Assembly (NCBI GenBank): GCA_025602915.1
Contig: JAHLJZ010000014.1
Location: 186,001-250,000 of the forward strand
Length of the DNA stretch: 64,000 nucleotides
Source of the DNA: Paraphysoderma sedebokerense
Taxonomy: Eukaryota > Blastocladiomycota > Physodermatomycetes > Physodermatales > Physodermataceae
Reading direction: 5' to 3'
The position numbers and the translations under genes are program-made. This document shows, piece after piece, positions 50,654 through 64,000 of this stretch (its first letter is position 1; each line of letters begins with the position of its first letter). The notes under the pieces are model-generated. The model saw only the letters and a program-made list of their open reading frames with translations. It was not told the origin of the DNA and made no database searches.

Positions 50654-50929
50654 ATGTCGACATTTCAATCGGGAGGAGTAATAGTCGGAAGATCGCATTA
50701 TCGCATGAGAAAAGATATGATTCAACGCACTAGTCGCAAAATAGTTGCTGTTGATATCAGCTTAAAAGACAAATTGTTTGCGGCACAGAAGGCGCGAAAG
50801 TTGTCGAATGCCTTTTCGACGCAACCCAAATTGCAAGACGACGGGATCAAGAAAGATGCCCGGCTTATAATTAGCCGTTGGCCTGTCTGTGATACAGACT
50901 ATCTGTGGTATTCGTTTCATCTGCATTAG
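50654..50929 (+). CDS. hypothetical 91-residue basic ORF
   Basis: The ORF starts 85 bases from the divergent protease start. It is basic in its first 60 residues (HYRMRKDMIQRTSRK, KLFAAQKARKL) and less so after. I recognise nothing in it. An overlapping 85-codon frame on the other strand covers part of it, so it may be chance. If real, it may continue into a further exon near 50931. Confidence 0.25.
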   Translation: MSTFQSGGVIVGRSHYRMRKDMIQRTSRKIVAVDISLKDKLFAAQKARKLSNAFSTQPKLQDDGIKKDARLIISRWPVCDTDYLWYSFHLH

Positions 50930-51287
50930 GTGGCAGCCATTGAAGTAAAGCTTTCTCTTAGTTGAGAAATGGGGAATGAAGCATCGAAGGTGAAATTGTC
51001 CCTCTACAGAAGCCGCCAAAATTGATGTTCAACTGATTGGCAGAGTTTTATGTACCGGAACAGCCCAGCAATTTTTGAATACACAAGATGACTTGAGACG
51101 GGAATTTCCTTCCAATATTATGTTGTGATCAGCATGTAGCTCATATATTCATAGTTTTGATATTACTACTATGCATATGTCATAAGCTAATGTACATGGG
51201 CTCGCGGTCGTCGAGTTAGCCCCTTCTTGATCGTTACACTTTTTTCAGTGTCAATCAAGGCCAATTCATCAACCCATATCTGCAAAA
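50930..51287. other. intergenic upstream of NSUN5
   Basis: Presumed promoter of the methyltransferase gene. No feature is seen. Confidence 0.4.
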
Positions 51288-53382
<2,095 letters not shown>

Positions 53383-53416
53383 TAGTAATAGATAATATAC
53401 ACATAATTTATTAAAT

Positions 53417-54895
53417 TTAATTGTTTCCTCCCTTACAATCTTCGACCATTCCACGTAGTATTCGCATCATTTCCTGCACATTACCTTGATATTTTGCCGA
53501 AACGGGAACGACACTCCATTTTGTTGTCTTCCCGTCAGATTCTATATCACCATGTCTGTCCAGCTTCTCTAACACCTTTCTGTACCCATCCTCATCAATC
53601 CATCGTTTCAGCTCTTCCAAGTTGGCCTTCGCAATCGGTACTACATCTGCTTTATTCGCTACAACTAAAGTCGGCCTATTCGTTAATCCTTCTCTATACA
53701 ACTCTAATTCTGTCAATAAAGTCTCCAGATCACTGCATGGGTTTTCCTTTGATATATCAACCACATAAATCAAAATTTTACTCCTTTCCACATGTCTCAA
53801 AAAGTCATGACCCAGACCAACATTTTTGTGAGCGCCTTTGATCAAACCTGGGATGTCAGCGACAGTTATATGATGTGAATCCGGATACAATAACGTCCCC
53901 AGATACGGATTTAGAGTGGTAAACGGGTAATCCGCAATTTTAGGCGTCGCATTAGAAATAGCAGACAACAATGTCGATTTACCAGCGTTCGGCAAACCTA
54001 TCAAACCGGCATCAGCGATCGTTTTGAGTTCCAATTCTAGATACCGCTGTTGTCCGGGGACTCCTAATGTTCTTTTCTTTGGCGAAGAATGAGTTGATGA
54101 AAAATGGATGTTTCCGAATCCACCGGGTCCTCCATACGCTACTACAAATGAGTCTCCTTCCTTAGATAAATCCACAAATAAAGGTTGATTATCGTCTTCA
54201 TTGTTAGGGTGCATCGGTTTTGGTAGAACTTCGGATTTCAATAATTCATCCGGATACTTTTTCTTCAATCGATATAATATATCTTCTTCGTCTGTTTCAA
54301 CTTTACTTTCCTTGATTTCTCGAATCACTGTTCCAATCGGTACTTTCACAATTAAGTCGGTTCCATTTCTGCCATGTTTCATTTTCCCTTCCCCATTTGC
54401 ACCTTTACGACCAGTATATCGAGTTCGGATGGGTTTGAGGGAATTTTCTTGTGGATCGACTTGAAATATTATGTTTCCTCCTTTACCACCGTTTCCTCCT
54501 GCTGGTGGACCTTTAGACACAAATTTTTCTCGAAGAAAAGCAATGCATCCGTCACCGCCTGTCCCGCCAGTTACTCGGACTCGCATGTAGTCGATGAAGT
54601 GCCGGTCCTGGAGGTTGCGCCAAAAATAAAATGAATTGATTGTTCATGTTAGTTTCTGAATCACAGAGAACAAAAATATCTGAAGGTATATTACCTTGCC
54701 CAGCAGCTTATGATGGACTTTGCGAGGGGTCGTCCATTGCTCAATTGCATCGGGTTGGGTCGGCTCGACCGTATCGGAAGATTCAGTTGCAGTTGCCTGA
54801 GAAGTGATGCGGCGAATGGACACACTTTGTACAAACGTCTTATAACAAACAACAGGTCTGTGCAACGATGGAATTGAAAAACAAGTACGAATCAT
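53417..54895 (-). CDS. MTG2: Obg-family GTPase, probably mitochondrial (MTG2-like)
   Basis: A GTPase needed for assembly of the mitochondrial large ribosomal subunit. Exons 54895-54695 and 54607-53417 give 463 residues. The first 65 residues are basic and hydroxylated, as in a mitochondrial presequence. The Obg glycine-rich fold follows: VTGGTGGDGCIAFLREKF, GPPAGGNGGKGG, then KHGRNGTDLIVKVPIGTVI. The G domain has GLPNAGKST (P-loop), DYPFTTLNP (switch I), DIPGLIKGAH (G3), NKADVV (G4) and VPVSAK (G5). An acidic insert lies between the Obg strands (EIKESKVETDEEDILYRLKK). No C-terminal OCT domain is present, as in most eukaryotic forms. Import to mitochondria is inferred from the leader. Confidence 0.94.
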
Positions 54896-55010
54896 GTATG
54901 GAAGGGAGAGGTAAATGGTCCTTGGAGCGAAACAAAAAATTTTTTTCCAGCTGTCAGGATGAGCGCGGGCTATGGACGAACGTGACCGGTTTTATTCCAG
55001 TTATGACATT

Positions 55011-58000
55011 TTAAACTTTGACCAAATCGCTCCACAATTCCTGATTGCATTTCAATCTAGCAATCCAATCTCGCTTCTTTTTCTCATCCTCCGTTTCGCT
55101 GTTCGTTGATCTAGCTACTTGTCCAACCCATGCTACCAGCATCTCGTACAACCCGCTCACCCCACCACCACTGTCTTTCCTGACAAAACCACCACACAAA
55201 ACTTTCACGACAGCTTCAACCAACTCTTCATGTAGCTTTTCCCCTTCATCTACTGCTCCTTTAGTCACCCCGATAGACCAATCTTCCTTCTTAACCAAGT
55301 CTTGCAGCTCGGCAATTAAATCTCGTTTCACAATCCTTCCGAAACAAATATACCCCTCCGCAACAGCATTCCAGAATAACACTTTCACGTCCACACTTGT
55401 TTTTGGATTCAATATCGGAATCGTCAAATACCATAAGAACAACTCATTGTTGTAGCTGTTACTAGAAAACTCGTCGATGAGATTTCTGAAATCCTGATAA
55501 TCGCTTTTAAGTAACTCGGTGTTGAATACTTGTAAGAGGTGAAAGAACATAGAGCAAAGAGACGGCGCGGTGTAAATATCAGTATTGTAGAACAGATGAT
55601 AGATTGATTTGATGTGAGGACGAGGAAGTGTAAGTGATGTGAGATTAGGGAGTGTATGATGGTACAAGTATGTCAATGTGAGGATCGCAAAGACTTTGTC
55701 AGTAGAAAGGGATGACGATGATGACGATGTCGAAGTAAGGTGAGCGGAAATAGGCCATAATGTGAACGAAGAGGTTGGAATTGTCGTGGGTTCGTGAAAC
55801 AATGATGTTATTTTTGGAGAAACCAATTCTATTAAATTTTTTGAAGAATCGATTAAGCGAGGATTGATGAATGCACAATAAGTTGAGACGACATCATTGA
55901 TTGAACTGTCCAAATTGGGATCTTCCAACAAATGATGTAACTTCTCTTCTGATCTAATGAGTTCTTTGATATAACTGAGGGAAAGAACCACCTTTTGTAT
56001 GGTATCCATGACTATGTTCTCATCACCAGAGAACGATGACGAAATACCCTTTAACCCTGCTGCGCAACTCAACATCCGTAAATCGGAGGTTTCAATCAAC
56101 GAGTCGCTTCCGCCATCTATTTGAACTCGGTTACTTTGGCTAGAATCCATGTCAAGAACGTACTTCGCCATTAGAGTTTCATCAACACACAAACACCATT
56201 CCATTAAGAATCTTCCTACTTGCACACCAAAGAACGATATCCAACTGTCGCTCAAAGTCCACTCAATTGCGGGGTAAGACTTAAGGAGCATCCGTACCAC
56301 ATTTTTGACCGCAGACGATGATATTATTTCGAAAGATTGTTGATACGGTAATTCATTGGCGAGTTTAAGGATCGAGTGCACGAACCCGATCAAAATCGAA
56401 ATACTCATGAACGTTTCTGCTAATTCTATCTGCTGAAATGTGTGTAATCCTGGGTTATTGGATAAAGAAAACGTCGAACTTGACCGTACATTTGAAGACA
56501 ATGAGGACGAAAGTTTATGCATTAAGGATGACAATTCAGATTGAAGTCTCTCGTCTATCAAAGTTGCGAGTGAATACGACGCCAATGAGGAGATAGTTAA
56601 AAAGTCGTTACTAGGGTCGTGTTGGATGGATTGTGACTGATTTTGATGATATCTTTGATACGTTGCAATGAAATCAAGAACGGAATTTAGCAGTGACAAA
56701 GACGTTGTATGATTAGGATAATTTGAAGAATAATGGCATTTCTTCATCTGATCAACGAGACATGACGCAACTGTGAGGGCAGGAGAGAGGAATGGCTGGA
56801 CGTGAAACCAGCTGAGGGAATGAGGCGGATTTGTGCGATGGCCTTCCGATGAGAGGCAAACTACGGTTTGCAGCAGACGGAATACAGCGGTGACTTTAGC
56901 AATTTTCAGATCCAGAAGTTGGTTGTTTGTCGCGGACTCTAAATTTGGCGCGTCGTAAGCGACAAATGTGGACAGAGGCCACACTGAGACCGCAAGAGAA
57001 GAAATATACTGAAGAAGATAAGGCTGAATGTTTACGAAAAGATGGCAGGAACGACCATAGACGAACAATATGTGATAGAATATTAGAATTTCTATCTGCA
57101 ATCGAGTACCCACAATTCGGAATTTCAGTGGCGAGTCGTTGTTGTCAATCATCAGGTACCGAATTAAGGACTCAACGTTAGGAAGACCGGAAATACGGTT
57201 TGCAATTTCCACAGAAGATTGCGATAAAATCGAGAGTAATTTTACGACAAGGACGGCACTTGTACATCGCTCGATCCATTCTGAGGTATCCGTCGGGCTA
57301 CTGGGTGATGGCCAAGAAACGATAAGGTGCTTGTCGATGACATCCAAAATTCCAGCAGTTTGAAAGATAGCACCAGAACATGAGGGGTGGTTTTTCGCGA
57401 TGACAATAAGAAGTTTGAGGAGTAAGTTATTTGAAGAATGAGGCAAATGGCAGACGTTAAAAATATAGTGAATTCGCGGATGAATGTCCATTTTCAGCAA
57501 TCCCAAAATCAAATCCTTCGTGCATAACTTGGAGTGGGCAATTATCGTATCATCGTCATCATCATCGCGCTGTGCTCCTCCTCCAGCATCCGCTTCACGG
57601 AGCGGACTTAGTCTTTCATAACCCCTATTCTGAAGCCTGAAAAGATCGTGTAAATCGACGGTTAATCCTGAATCATCATCTATAACTAACTCCCCCAAGC
57701 AATTCACCGCATCAATCAATACCGTCAAATTCGTATCGTCGATTGCACCTCTGATATACACCGGCCCTCGGAGTTCCAAAAACAAATTCATAATGCTTGA
57801 GTTCAGGCGCCTATCTTCATACATCGCCCTTCTCGCATTACCGAGAACGCAGCCAATAATTCGAATACTGAGCGCTCGTTGAGATGGCACCCGGCTGCGA
57901 ACCAGGTGAAGGAGTTCAGGTAATGTGTATCCGGCACGACTTGGATCATCGCCATGGTGATGTAAACCAACGTGGACAGGGACTGAATTAGACGCTTCAA

Positions 58001-58988
58001 TGATGTTGCCCTCAAAGTCAAAACGGAGAGATGAAGCAGTATGATTTTGTGCGAGATATAGAGGGTCGTCAGCATCGAGTCGCTGATATTGGAGATTTGA
58101 AGAGTCAATAGGCTGCGATGGTGGTGTCAGTGCTTCATCGATTGGAGAAATCCCTGTCCATCTCAATTTTTCGTACTCAATGGGTTCTTGAGGAAAATAC
58201 TTTTGATGGATAGCAAGCGGATCGTCCTCGGAGTAAACACCAGCTGCTGCACTCGGAGATGAATTTTGGGTATCGGCTGCATCCGATGACGGTGTACAAG
58301 TCGGACTGGACGAATATTTAGATTTCGCTCGCTTCCGAAGAAACTCCAACGTAGAACTGTCAAGCTGTGCTACCAGCTGATTTTGGGCTTCTATGACTTC
58401 GGCGACTGACATTTTCTGCAACTTCTCTAAATTCTCCTTGTGTACATAGAAATTAACATCATCCACTTCCTTCGCTGCAAATTCTCTCTGAAAAGTTGCG
58501 CCAAGATCAAGAGGCCGAGCGCTTTCAGGCGGGCCACCCATGTTAACTGCAATGTCGTCGGATCGGTGTTTAGCTTCGGGGAATCCTGACGCACTTGACT
58601 GGTATGGCCATGGGACTGTCTTTGTGGAAGAAGAATCCGTTATTCCAGCAACTAGTGGCTGATTCTTCGAAGATGAAGGCAGCACCTGCTGAGACGATTG
58701 TGCTCGCCTCAACTCTTCTCGTCTCAGAGCGAACAACGATTTCTTCTTGGATTTTTGAGGTTCCGAGGTCGTCTGATGAGGAGCTTGCAGCGGAGTCGAC
58801 ACGATGTCCTTGTCATTCTTATGTGCTGGTTGAGTGGGGTCCCCATGATTTCCGTTGTGAGTCGTAGAAGGGTTCGAGCGACGAATGACCTGAACAGATG
58901 GTTTCTGACCCTTTTGAATAAACTCTTCCTGTTCCTTCAACAGATCCTCTTCAGATTGATTAGGGCGTCTCCTGAAGGATGGTCGCAT
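55011..58988 (-). CDS. RPAP1: RNA polymerase II-associated protein 1
   Basis: A large, 1325-residue protein in one uninterrupted exon, unusual in this intron-rich window. RPAP1 (yeast Rba50) helps assemble Pol II subcomplexes and carry them to the nucleus. The start RRRPNQSEEDLLKEQEEFIQ leads to PSVQVIRR, the family N-terminal motif. The second N-terminal block is YVHKENLEKLQKMSVAEVIE with QLDSSTLEFLRKRAK. The C-terminal-type block has YEKLRWTGI and ASSLRFDFEGNII, followed by a long helical HEAT-like region with many Leu/Ser stretches. The gene lies 115 bases downstream of the Obg gene's start on the same strand. The helical region is poorly conserved, but the motifs at the start fix the family. 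Confidence 0.93.
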   Translation of the reverse strand: MRPSFRRRPNQSEEDLLKEQEEFIQKGQKPSVQVIRRSNPSTTHNGNHGDPTQPAHKNDKDIVSTPLQAPHQTTSEPQKSKKKSLFALRREELRRAQSSQQVLPSSSKNQPLVAGITDSSSTKTVPWPYQSSASGFPEAKHRSDDIAVNMGGPPESARPLDLGATFQREFAAKEVDDVNFYVHKENLEKLQKMSVAEVIEAQNQLVAQLDSSTLEFLRKRAKSKYSSSPTCTPSSDAADTQNSSPSAAAGVYSEDDPLAIHQKYFPQEPIEYEKLRWTGISPIDEALTPPSQPIDSSNLQYQRLDADDPLYLAQNHTASSLRFDFEGNIIEASNSVPVHVGLHHHGDDPSRAGYTLPELLHLVRSRVPSQRALSIRIIGCVLGNARRAMYEDRRLNSSIMNLFLELRGPVYIRGAIDDTNLTVLIDAVNCLGELVIDDDSGLTVDLHDLFRLQNRGYERLSPLREADAGGGAQRDDDDDDTIIAHSKLCTKDLILGLLKMDIHPRIHYIFNVCHLPHSSNNLLLKLLIVIAKNHPSCSGAIFQTAGILDVIDKHLIVSWPSPSSPTDTSEWIERCTSAVLVVKLLSILSQSSVEIANRISGLPNVESLIRYLMIDNNDSPLKFRIVGTRLQIEILIFYHILFVYGRSCHLFVNIQPYLLQYISSLAVSVWPLSTFVAYDAPNLESATNNQLLDLKIAKVTAVFRLLQTVVCLSSEGHRTNPPHSLSWFHVQPFLSPALTVASCLVDQMKKCHYSSNYPNHTTSLSLLNSVLDFIATYQRYHQNQSQSIQHDPSNDFLTISSLASYSLATLIDERLQSELSSLMHKLSSSLSSNVRSSSTFSLSNNPGLHTFQQIELAETFMSISILIGFVHSILKLANELPYQQSFEIISSSAVKNVVRMLLKSYPAIEWTLSDSWISFFGVQVGRFLMEWCLCVDETLMAKYVLDMDSSQSNRVQIDGGSDSLIETSDLRMLSCAAGLKGISSSFSGDENIVMDTIQKVVLSLSYIKELIRSEEKLHHLLEDPNLDSSINDVVSTYCAFINPRLIDSSKNLIELVSPKITSLFHEPTTIPTSSFTLWPISAHLTSTSSSSSSLSTDKVFAILTLTYLYHHTLPNLTSLTLPRPHIKSIYHLFYNTDIYTAPSLCSMFFHLLQVFNTELLKSDYQDFRNLIDEFSSNSYNNELFLWYLTIPILNPKTSVDVKVLFWNAVAEGYICFGRIVKRDLIAELQDLVKKEDWSIGVTKGAVDEGEKLHEELVEAVVKVLCGGFVRKDSGGGVSGLYEMLVAWVGQVARSTNSETEDEKKKRDWIARLKCNQELWSDLVKV

Positions 58989-59592
58989 CTTAGTTCATTG
59001 ACAATTTAGTTGTACGGAGGGAAGGCGGCATTGAACTTTTCTGTTCTTTCGGGCAGAACTACAAAATAAAACTGCAGCCCCTTGATGCGCGGCCATTCCT
59101 TTTCAATACTTTTGCACTCTTCTTTTTTTTTTTGGCTGCATTCGTATGAGATTGGATAATAGATTGAATTGACTTCGTTGCAATGACTGATTTTATTACT
59201 TGGGCCATAGGTAGTGCAGCACAGAGAATCTGGCGATTACCCTACAAACATCATCGGTATTGCAATAAATACGTAAATGACCATGGCCCCACTCTCTTAA
59301 TCATACTCCAAACAAACATTCCAATATACAATCTGCATATGTATATCATACATGCGTCCTGGTGCAGAGTGCGCAAGCTTCCGCATTCAACAAAGCGATG
59401 AAATTTTTTTGCTGGGGAGTCACGTGCGGCCATGTGGGTCATATATATAAGCCCACAACATGCCGTCTTCCCTCATTCCCTCTCTCCTTCCTCCCCTGAG
59501 ACCGTCTGTTGACATTACCCTTGTCGGCCGATTGAATATCCCCACGACATCGAATTCTGAATAAATAGCTACCACAGTCGACTATTCACATC
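58989..59592. other. divergent promoter region RPAP1/TBP
   Basis: The gap lies between two transcription genes transcribed away from each other. It holds CACGTG at about 59421 and a TATA-like run near 59441. A 72-codon ORF at 59183-59401 has no support. Confidence 0.5.
59441..59450 (+). promoter_or_regulatory. TATA-like element before TBP
   Basis: ATATATATAA lies about 150 bases before the TBP start codon, with a CACGTG E-box 15 bases further upstream. A TATA element for the TBP gene is plausible, but the transcript start is unknown. Confidence 0.4.
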
Positions 59593-61012
59593 ATGTCGTC
59601 GGTTGATTTTATGACTGGGAGAGCGGAATCGAGTGACAACCAGCAAAATGATGCTGGCTCCTCTTCTAATGGAAATGTTATGGCTGCCGGGGATTCGTCC
59701 AGCCCAACCGCAGGCTCATCTGGAATTGTGCCTGTTTTACAGTATGTATTCGTGGATGCAATGTTTTCAAGGACAAAAGTGTGAGACTTTTGAGTAATCT
59801 GGGCTTGGCAAATTCTCTCCAAAGTTTGGTGGAGGCAGAATAAAAAAAGATACTTTTGCACACATTCAAATTGGAATTTGATGCTGATGGGAAACAGCTG
59901 TGCTTCTGTTCTTTTGATTCTTATCTACCTTTGGATGCAATTTCTTGTCTATTGATTTTGTAAACTTTTTGATGCCTCGTCATCATCTGTTGCTGTTCAT
60001 GCGGAATTTCGTTTTAGTTTGACACTGTATGTGCAGTTTATACTAACCACACAAATTTGCTGTTGGTTTTTATTTTCTCAGAAACATCGTTGCTACGGTG
60101 AATTTGGACTGTAAGTTAGACTTGAAGACTATTGCCCTGCATGCTCGAAATGCAGAGTACAACCCAAAGGTACATATACCCCCCTTGTATTACTTTACAG
60201 TGAATTCGTTTCTCACCGTCATTTGTAGCGTTTCGCAGCTGTTATCATGCGTATTCGGTAAGATGCAAGAGCGAAGATACTTAGTCTAGCTCTTGTGTCT
60301 TGATTACTAACTCGCACTTTTGATTATCTGTGAATTTACGATTACAGGGAACCCAAAACTACAGCGCTGATATTTGCTTCCGGTAAAATGGTAGTTACCG
60401 GTGCGAAATCAGAGGAACAATCCAAACTGGCCGCAAGGAAATACGCCCGTATCGTGCAGAAATTAGGGTTCAATGCCAAATTCACCGACTTCAGGATTCA
60501 AAATATCGTCGGGAGTTGTGATGTCAAGTTTCCTATTCGTCTGGAGGGTTTGGCATACAGTCACGGAAATTTCAGTAGTGTAGGTGTCATTCTTATGCCA
60601 CCTCCCTTTGCATTTGCCCTCCCTTGTTGCCTTTTTCCTGCATTTGAACTTCATCTCTCGTTTGATTATATCCATTCCTTTTTGTCCCTGCATGCTCCCT
60701 TCTCTTATTTTCTCGTTTCACTCACTCTGGTTGAACTCATCCCTCATGTTAGTACGAACCCGAGTTATTCCCCGGGCTCATCTACCGTATGGTGAAACCC
60801 AAAATCGTATTACTTATATTTGTTTCTGGTAAGATTGTTCTTACGGGGGCAAAAGTAGGTATCGTTGCATAGGGCAAAAACCTTCATGCTTGCCTTGTCT
60901 GGACAAATCTTACCCATGCTTTGAACTTGCATTTGTATAGGTCCGTGAAGAAATCTACCAAGCATTTGAATCAATTTATCCTGTACTTACTGAGTTCCGC
61001 AAAAATACCTAA
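59593..61012 (+). CDS. TBP: TATA-box-binding protein
   Basis: The general transcription factor that binds TATA DNA for Pol I, II and III. Exons 59593-59741, 60082-60169, 60229-60257, 60348-60579, 60753-60854 and 60941-61012 keep frame throughout. A short Ser/Gly-rich N-terminus precedes the saddle domain: [60 protein letters not shown] in repeat 1 and [54 protein letters not shown] in repeat 2. It closes with [20 protein letters not shown]. The DNA-intercalating phenylalanines are in place. One exon is only 29 bases long. Confidence 0.98.
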
Positions 61013-61642
61013 CTTTGCGGCACTCGATGTTCACTGGTCGTGTGGTCGACTCCTCCTCTCATCTCATTTACTTTCGTGTGCCACCCATTTTTTCCTCAAA
61101 CACTCTCTAATAACTTCACCAAAGGGTTCAAATACCAATGAATACACTCTGATATCAGATTCGATTTACCCAAGATAAACATATTACAGAATTTATCAAT
61201 TACGGTTCTTCGTCACTCGACGACTTCATTTTTTATGCTTGTATTACGTAGCGCTAAAGATTCTCCTCCGTCATTTCTCTTTCTTCCGAAATTGTAATTA
61301 ACAAACTTTATAAAAAATAACCAAAACGACTATAATATTTGTATATGGATTTTTACTGGTGTTTTGGCAGTATTGCTGCAGGAGGAAACCTGCAAACATT
61401 AACTAGCCCTCCTTTTAAAGCAAAAATTGAAATAATTGGTGGTATAGTCTTTTAATCTGTACGGATAAACTAAGTGTAAACCAAGCTAAGAACAGTGAAT
61501 AAAAGATATTATTCACACACTTTTTGAGAAAATAGAGAATTCTTGCTTCCGGATAATTGTTACGATTAAGGATCCGTCTCCAGGTATAATTTATACATAC
61601 AAAACAAGAGAAGACACTAGCTTGGAGATAAATATCAATTAT
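61013..61642. other. intergenic, converging 3' flanks
   Basis: AT-rich sequence between TBP and homoserine kinase. No gene seen. Confidence 0.5.
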
Positions 61643-63038
61643 CTACTCCACAACGACATTCCATTCTGCTCCCTTCTCAACGACATCTAATACCATCACG
61701 TCACAGTTCACGCCTCCTTCTTTCCCTTCAGGGTGCTTTGTGTTCCTGAAAATAGATTTCACTTTTTCTCCAATCTTATCAAAATTGTCGGTAGCAAGAA
61801 TCAATACCGTCGGGCCTGCGCCTGAGACGCAAATGCCCAAGAGACCAGGAGTGGCATCTGGAGTGATGGTGGAATGAATTTCTGGGAAGCCGGGGAGCTA
61901 TACAATTGTGATGTATGTGCATCACCAAGATAAGATAGGGACGACCAGTTGAATAGATAAGAGATCAAGGGTGAGAATAAAAACGACACGGCAGGGGAAA
62001 TAGACAATGTTAGGCGAAGTCGGAAAATTATTGAAATTTGCACTATTAAGGCACAAAATGCACAAACTATAAACTAACCAAACCAGATCTCCAGGGTTGA
62101 TGCAACTTGTCCTTCATTGCTTCCGATATGACCGCGGGGTTAATAGGACTGCAATCCTTCGTCTCAGGACATGACAATGATGTCGATGTGACATAGGCAT
62201 TTCCAGTCAATGCATGTGTTAAGACGGTGAGACGTTGGAGATTGTACACCTGATTTAGAAGCGACAGTTACCAAATCGGAAAATTCAACGACAAGATGGA
62301 TTCAATTAAGTTCTCAATGATGTTTCTAGAAAGATAATATGAGAATATACTTACTACATCGTGGACAGAGTATGATCCAGGCAATGCAGCTCTAGCTTTC
62401 TTGGTTGCAACATGATAATCCGGGATAGCTACCAGCGTTTTGACTTTTTGAGTATTGAACGGCAACCGTAACGAAAACGTTTTTTTCTTCCCATCAACTT
62501 CTTTATCACCATTTACTCCATCTTCTACTCTCTTGTTTACAGCTTCGTCAACAACAAATGATGCCACAAATCCTCCGATAAATGCAGCGGCAACATTGTC
62601 AGGATGTCCTTCTATTTCGACACAATAATCTAATAATTCCTGTGTATTTAAATTCAAACTTCCTACTAGATTAGCCAGACATACTCCCGCGACTACTGCG
62701 CTACCACTTGAACCTAACCCACGTCCAAGAGGGATAGGATTATGGATGTGGAGGTCCATGTCGAAAGGGAAGTTGGAATGGCCATGCTTAGCAAGGATAT
62801 CAAGGGCGGTTGAGGTAATAAGATTCTCAGACGGAATAAGAGGAACGGTGGATGGTTCTTGACCGGTATAAGTTATATTAATTGCGGGAGGTGACGAAGG
62901 AGATGATGGTCGAGTGAGATTGACGGTTGCTTTGAGAGTAAGATGAAGGTCGAGAGAAAGTCCGAGGACATCAAACCCAGGACCAATGTTAGATGTAGAG
63001 CATGGGACAGATATTGAGATGGTTTTCTTGGATGGCAT
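61643..63038 (-). CDS. THR1: homoserine kinase
   Basis: The GHMP kinase that makes O-phosphohomoserine from homoserine and ATP, the step before threonine synthase. Exons 63038-62355, 62249-62079 and 61897-61643 give 369 residues. The start VPCSTSNIGPGFDVLGLSLD is the family's first motif. The ATP loop is PLGRGLGSSGSAVVAG. EIEGHPDNVAAAFIGG is the second GHMP motif. The third, GICVSGAGPTVLIL, lies in the last exon. The acidic, Lys-rich insert around NKRVEDGVNGDKEVDGKKK falls in a surface loop and is longer than in yeast. This pathway is present in fungi and plants and absent in animals. Confidence 0.96.
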
Positions 63039-64000
63039 GATGTTAATTCTTTCACTACAGATGTATCAGTAGATATCACCTCCAGTTTCGCGCACAAATC
63101 GAGATAACTTGTTTACATTCGTCGCCATAGCAACTACACTCGTATTCTCCACCTATCTTTACATCCCGTTCATATTGCTCTAACATGTATGTGCTCACTG
63201 TGCTGCTGGCATATTCATGACATCGTTGTGCTATAATGTGCGAAGTAAGTTACCATCCTCGAGTGTTTAATTACAATTTAGAATCAGGTTGAAACTTTCG
63301 TATTTCTTATCTGATAGAAACAGATAACGTCTGCATAACTACAGATAATTAATTGATATTCTGTAACATTGGCGAAAACAAAAGCATGCGTTCCAATACA
63401 GATTTGAGATATATTATCGCAGGTTATCGCCCATTATTTTTATTAAAATTATGCGTATTCAATGGATGTGCCCAGACCGTAACGTCTTAAGATTTAAAGA
63501 ACGACTCTGGACTCTTTGAACATATCACCTCACTGAATGCTCCGTCGGGCCTCTTTCACAGTCGTCCCTGACCCTGATCACATCAGTATAACACAAGTTA
63601 TGAATCGATGGCTGGACTGATAGTTTTATTCTTTACAGTGATGGTCACTTTATTCGACTTATGGCAGTTCGGGACACAAAGATGAAAATCTTGCCATTTC
63701 TGGCAACCGATCTTTGGATTCATCGTGGTCCGTGGATGGAAAATAATTACTAAACACAATACTGAAATGACAGTTTGAATAAAAATCTGATTGTCTTCCA
63801 GTAGTTCCATCACTGTTCTATCTGTCACTCTTCGCTATCCCTTCAATCAGTCTTCAATCACCCACTTCGGCAGGCAACTCCGCGTATTATCCGTTTACAT
63901 ATCACCCAACCGATTCTCCGAAATTACACTTTGCGAATTCACTTTCAAACCCGTATTTGGCACTATGAGGTGTAAAAAAATTGCTTTTCTAAGAGCTTTC
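63039..64000. other. intergenic to right edge
   Basis: The promoter side of homoserine kinase and AT-rich sequence up to the window's end. A 76-codon minus-strand ORF at 63598-63828 has no recognisable feature; a gene continuing beyond the right edge cannot be excluded. Confidence 0.4.

Overview
The window reads as nuclear DNA of a fungus. Genes lie on both strands and carry many short GT-AG introns, mostly 50-120 bases. Housekeeping genes have fungal-type sets: homoserine kinase, ornithine carrier, proteinase-K-like protease, RAVE subunit. The gene cut by the left edge resembles basal body-orientation factor 1, which is confined to organisms with cilia or flagella. I therefore infer a zoosporic, early-diverging fungus (Chytridiomycota or Blastocladiomycota). 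The TKL kinases with Sel1 repeats and the hybrid histidine kinases fit an early-diverging fungus, although TKL-Sel1 proteins are also common in Glomeromycotina.

Layout. 0-12 kb: BBOF1-like C-terminus, SDHB (-), EME1 (+), a quinone-oxidoreductase-like enzyme (-), a three-KH RNA-binding protein (-) and a Rogdi/Rav2 homologue (+). 12.6-43 kb is the accessory part. It holds a multi-exon TKL kinase with an MLKL-like N-terminal bundle and Sel1 repeats, then a tandem pair of Kre9/Knh1-like small secreted proteins inside a roughly 2 kb segmental duplication, then a pair of unrecognised cysteine-containing secreted proteins. A lone copia-type gag remnant, an ornithine carrier and a bZIP factor with a probable membrane anchor follow. 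Last come a second TKL kinase paralogous to the first and two paralogous seven-transmembrane hybrid histidine kinases. 43.8-64 kb is again housekeeping: importin alpha (-), a coiled-coil protein (+), a subtilisin-like protease (-), NSUN5/RCM1 (+), mitochondrial Obg GTPase (-), RPAP1 (-), TBP (+) and homoserine kinase (-).

Biology. The accessory block is rich in signalling and secretion: two kinases with the layout of necroptosis executioners, two membrane sensor histidine kinases and four secreted proteins, all arranged as paralogous pairs. Pairing by local duplication is seen directly. A functional link between the pairs is only a guess. The histidine kinase nearer the second TKL gene carries two apparent reading-frame breaks that its neighbour lacks.

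Exon joins were built by eye from GT-AG sites, phase and agreement between paralogues or families. Initial exons, and joins I call probable, may be off. No database search was possible.
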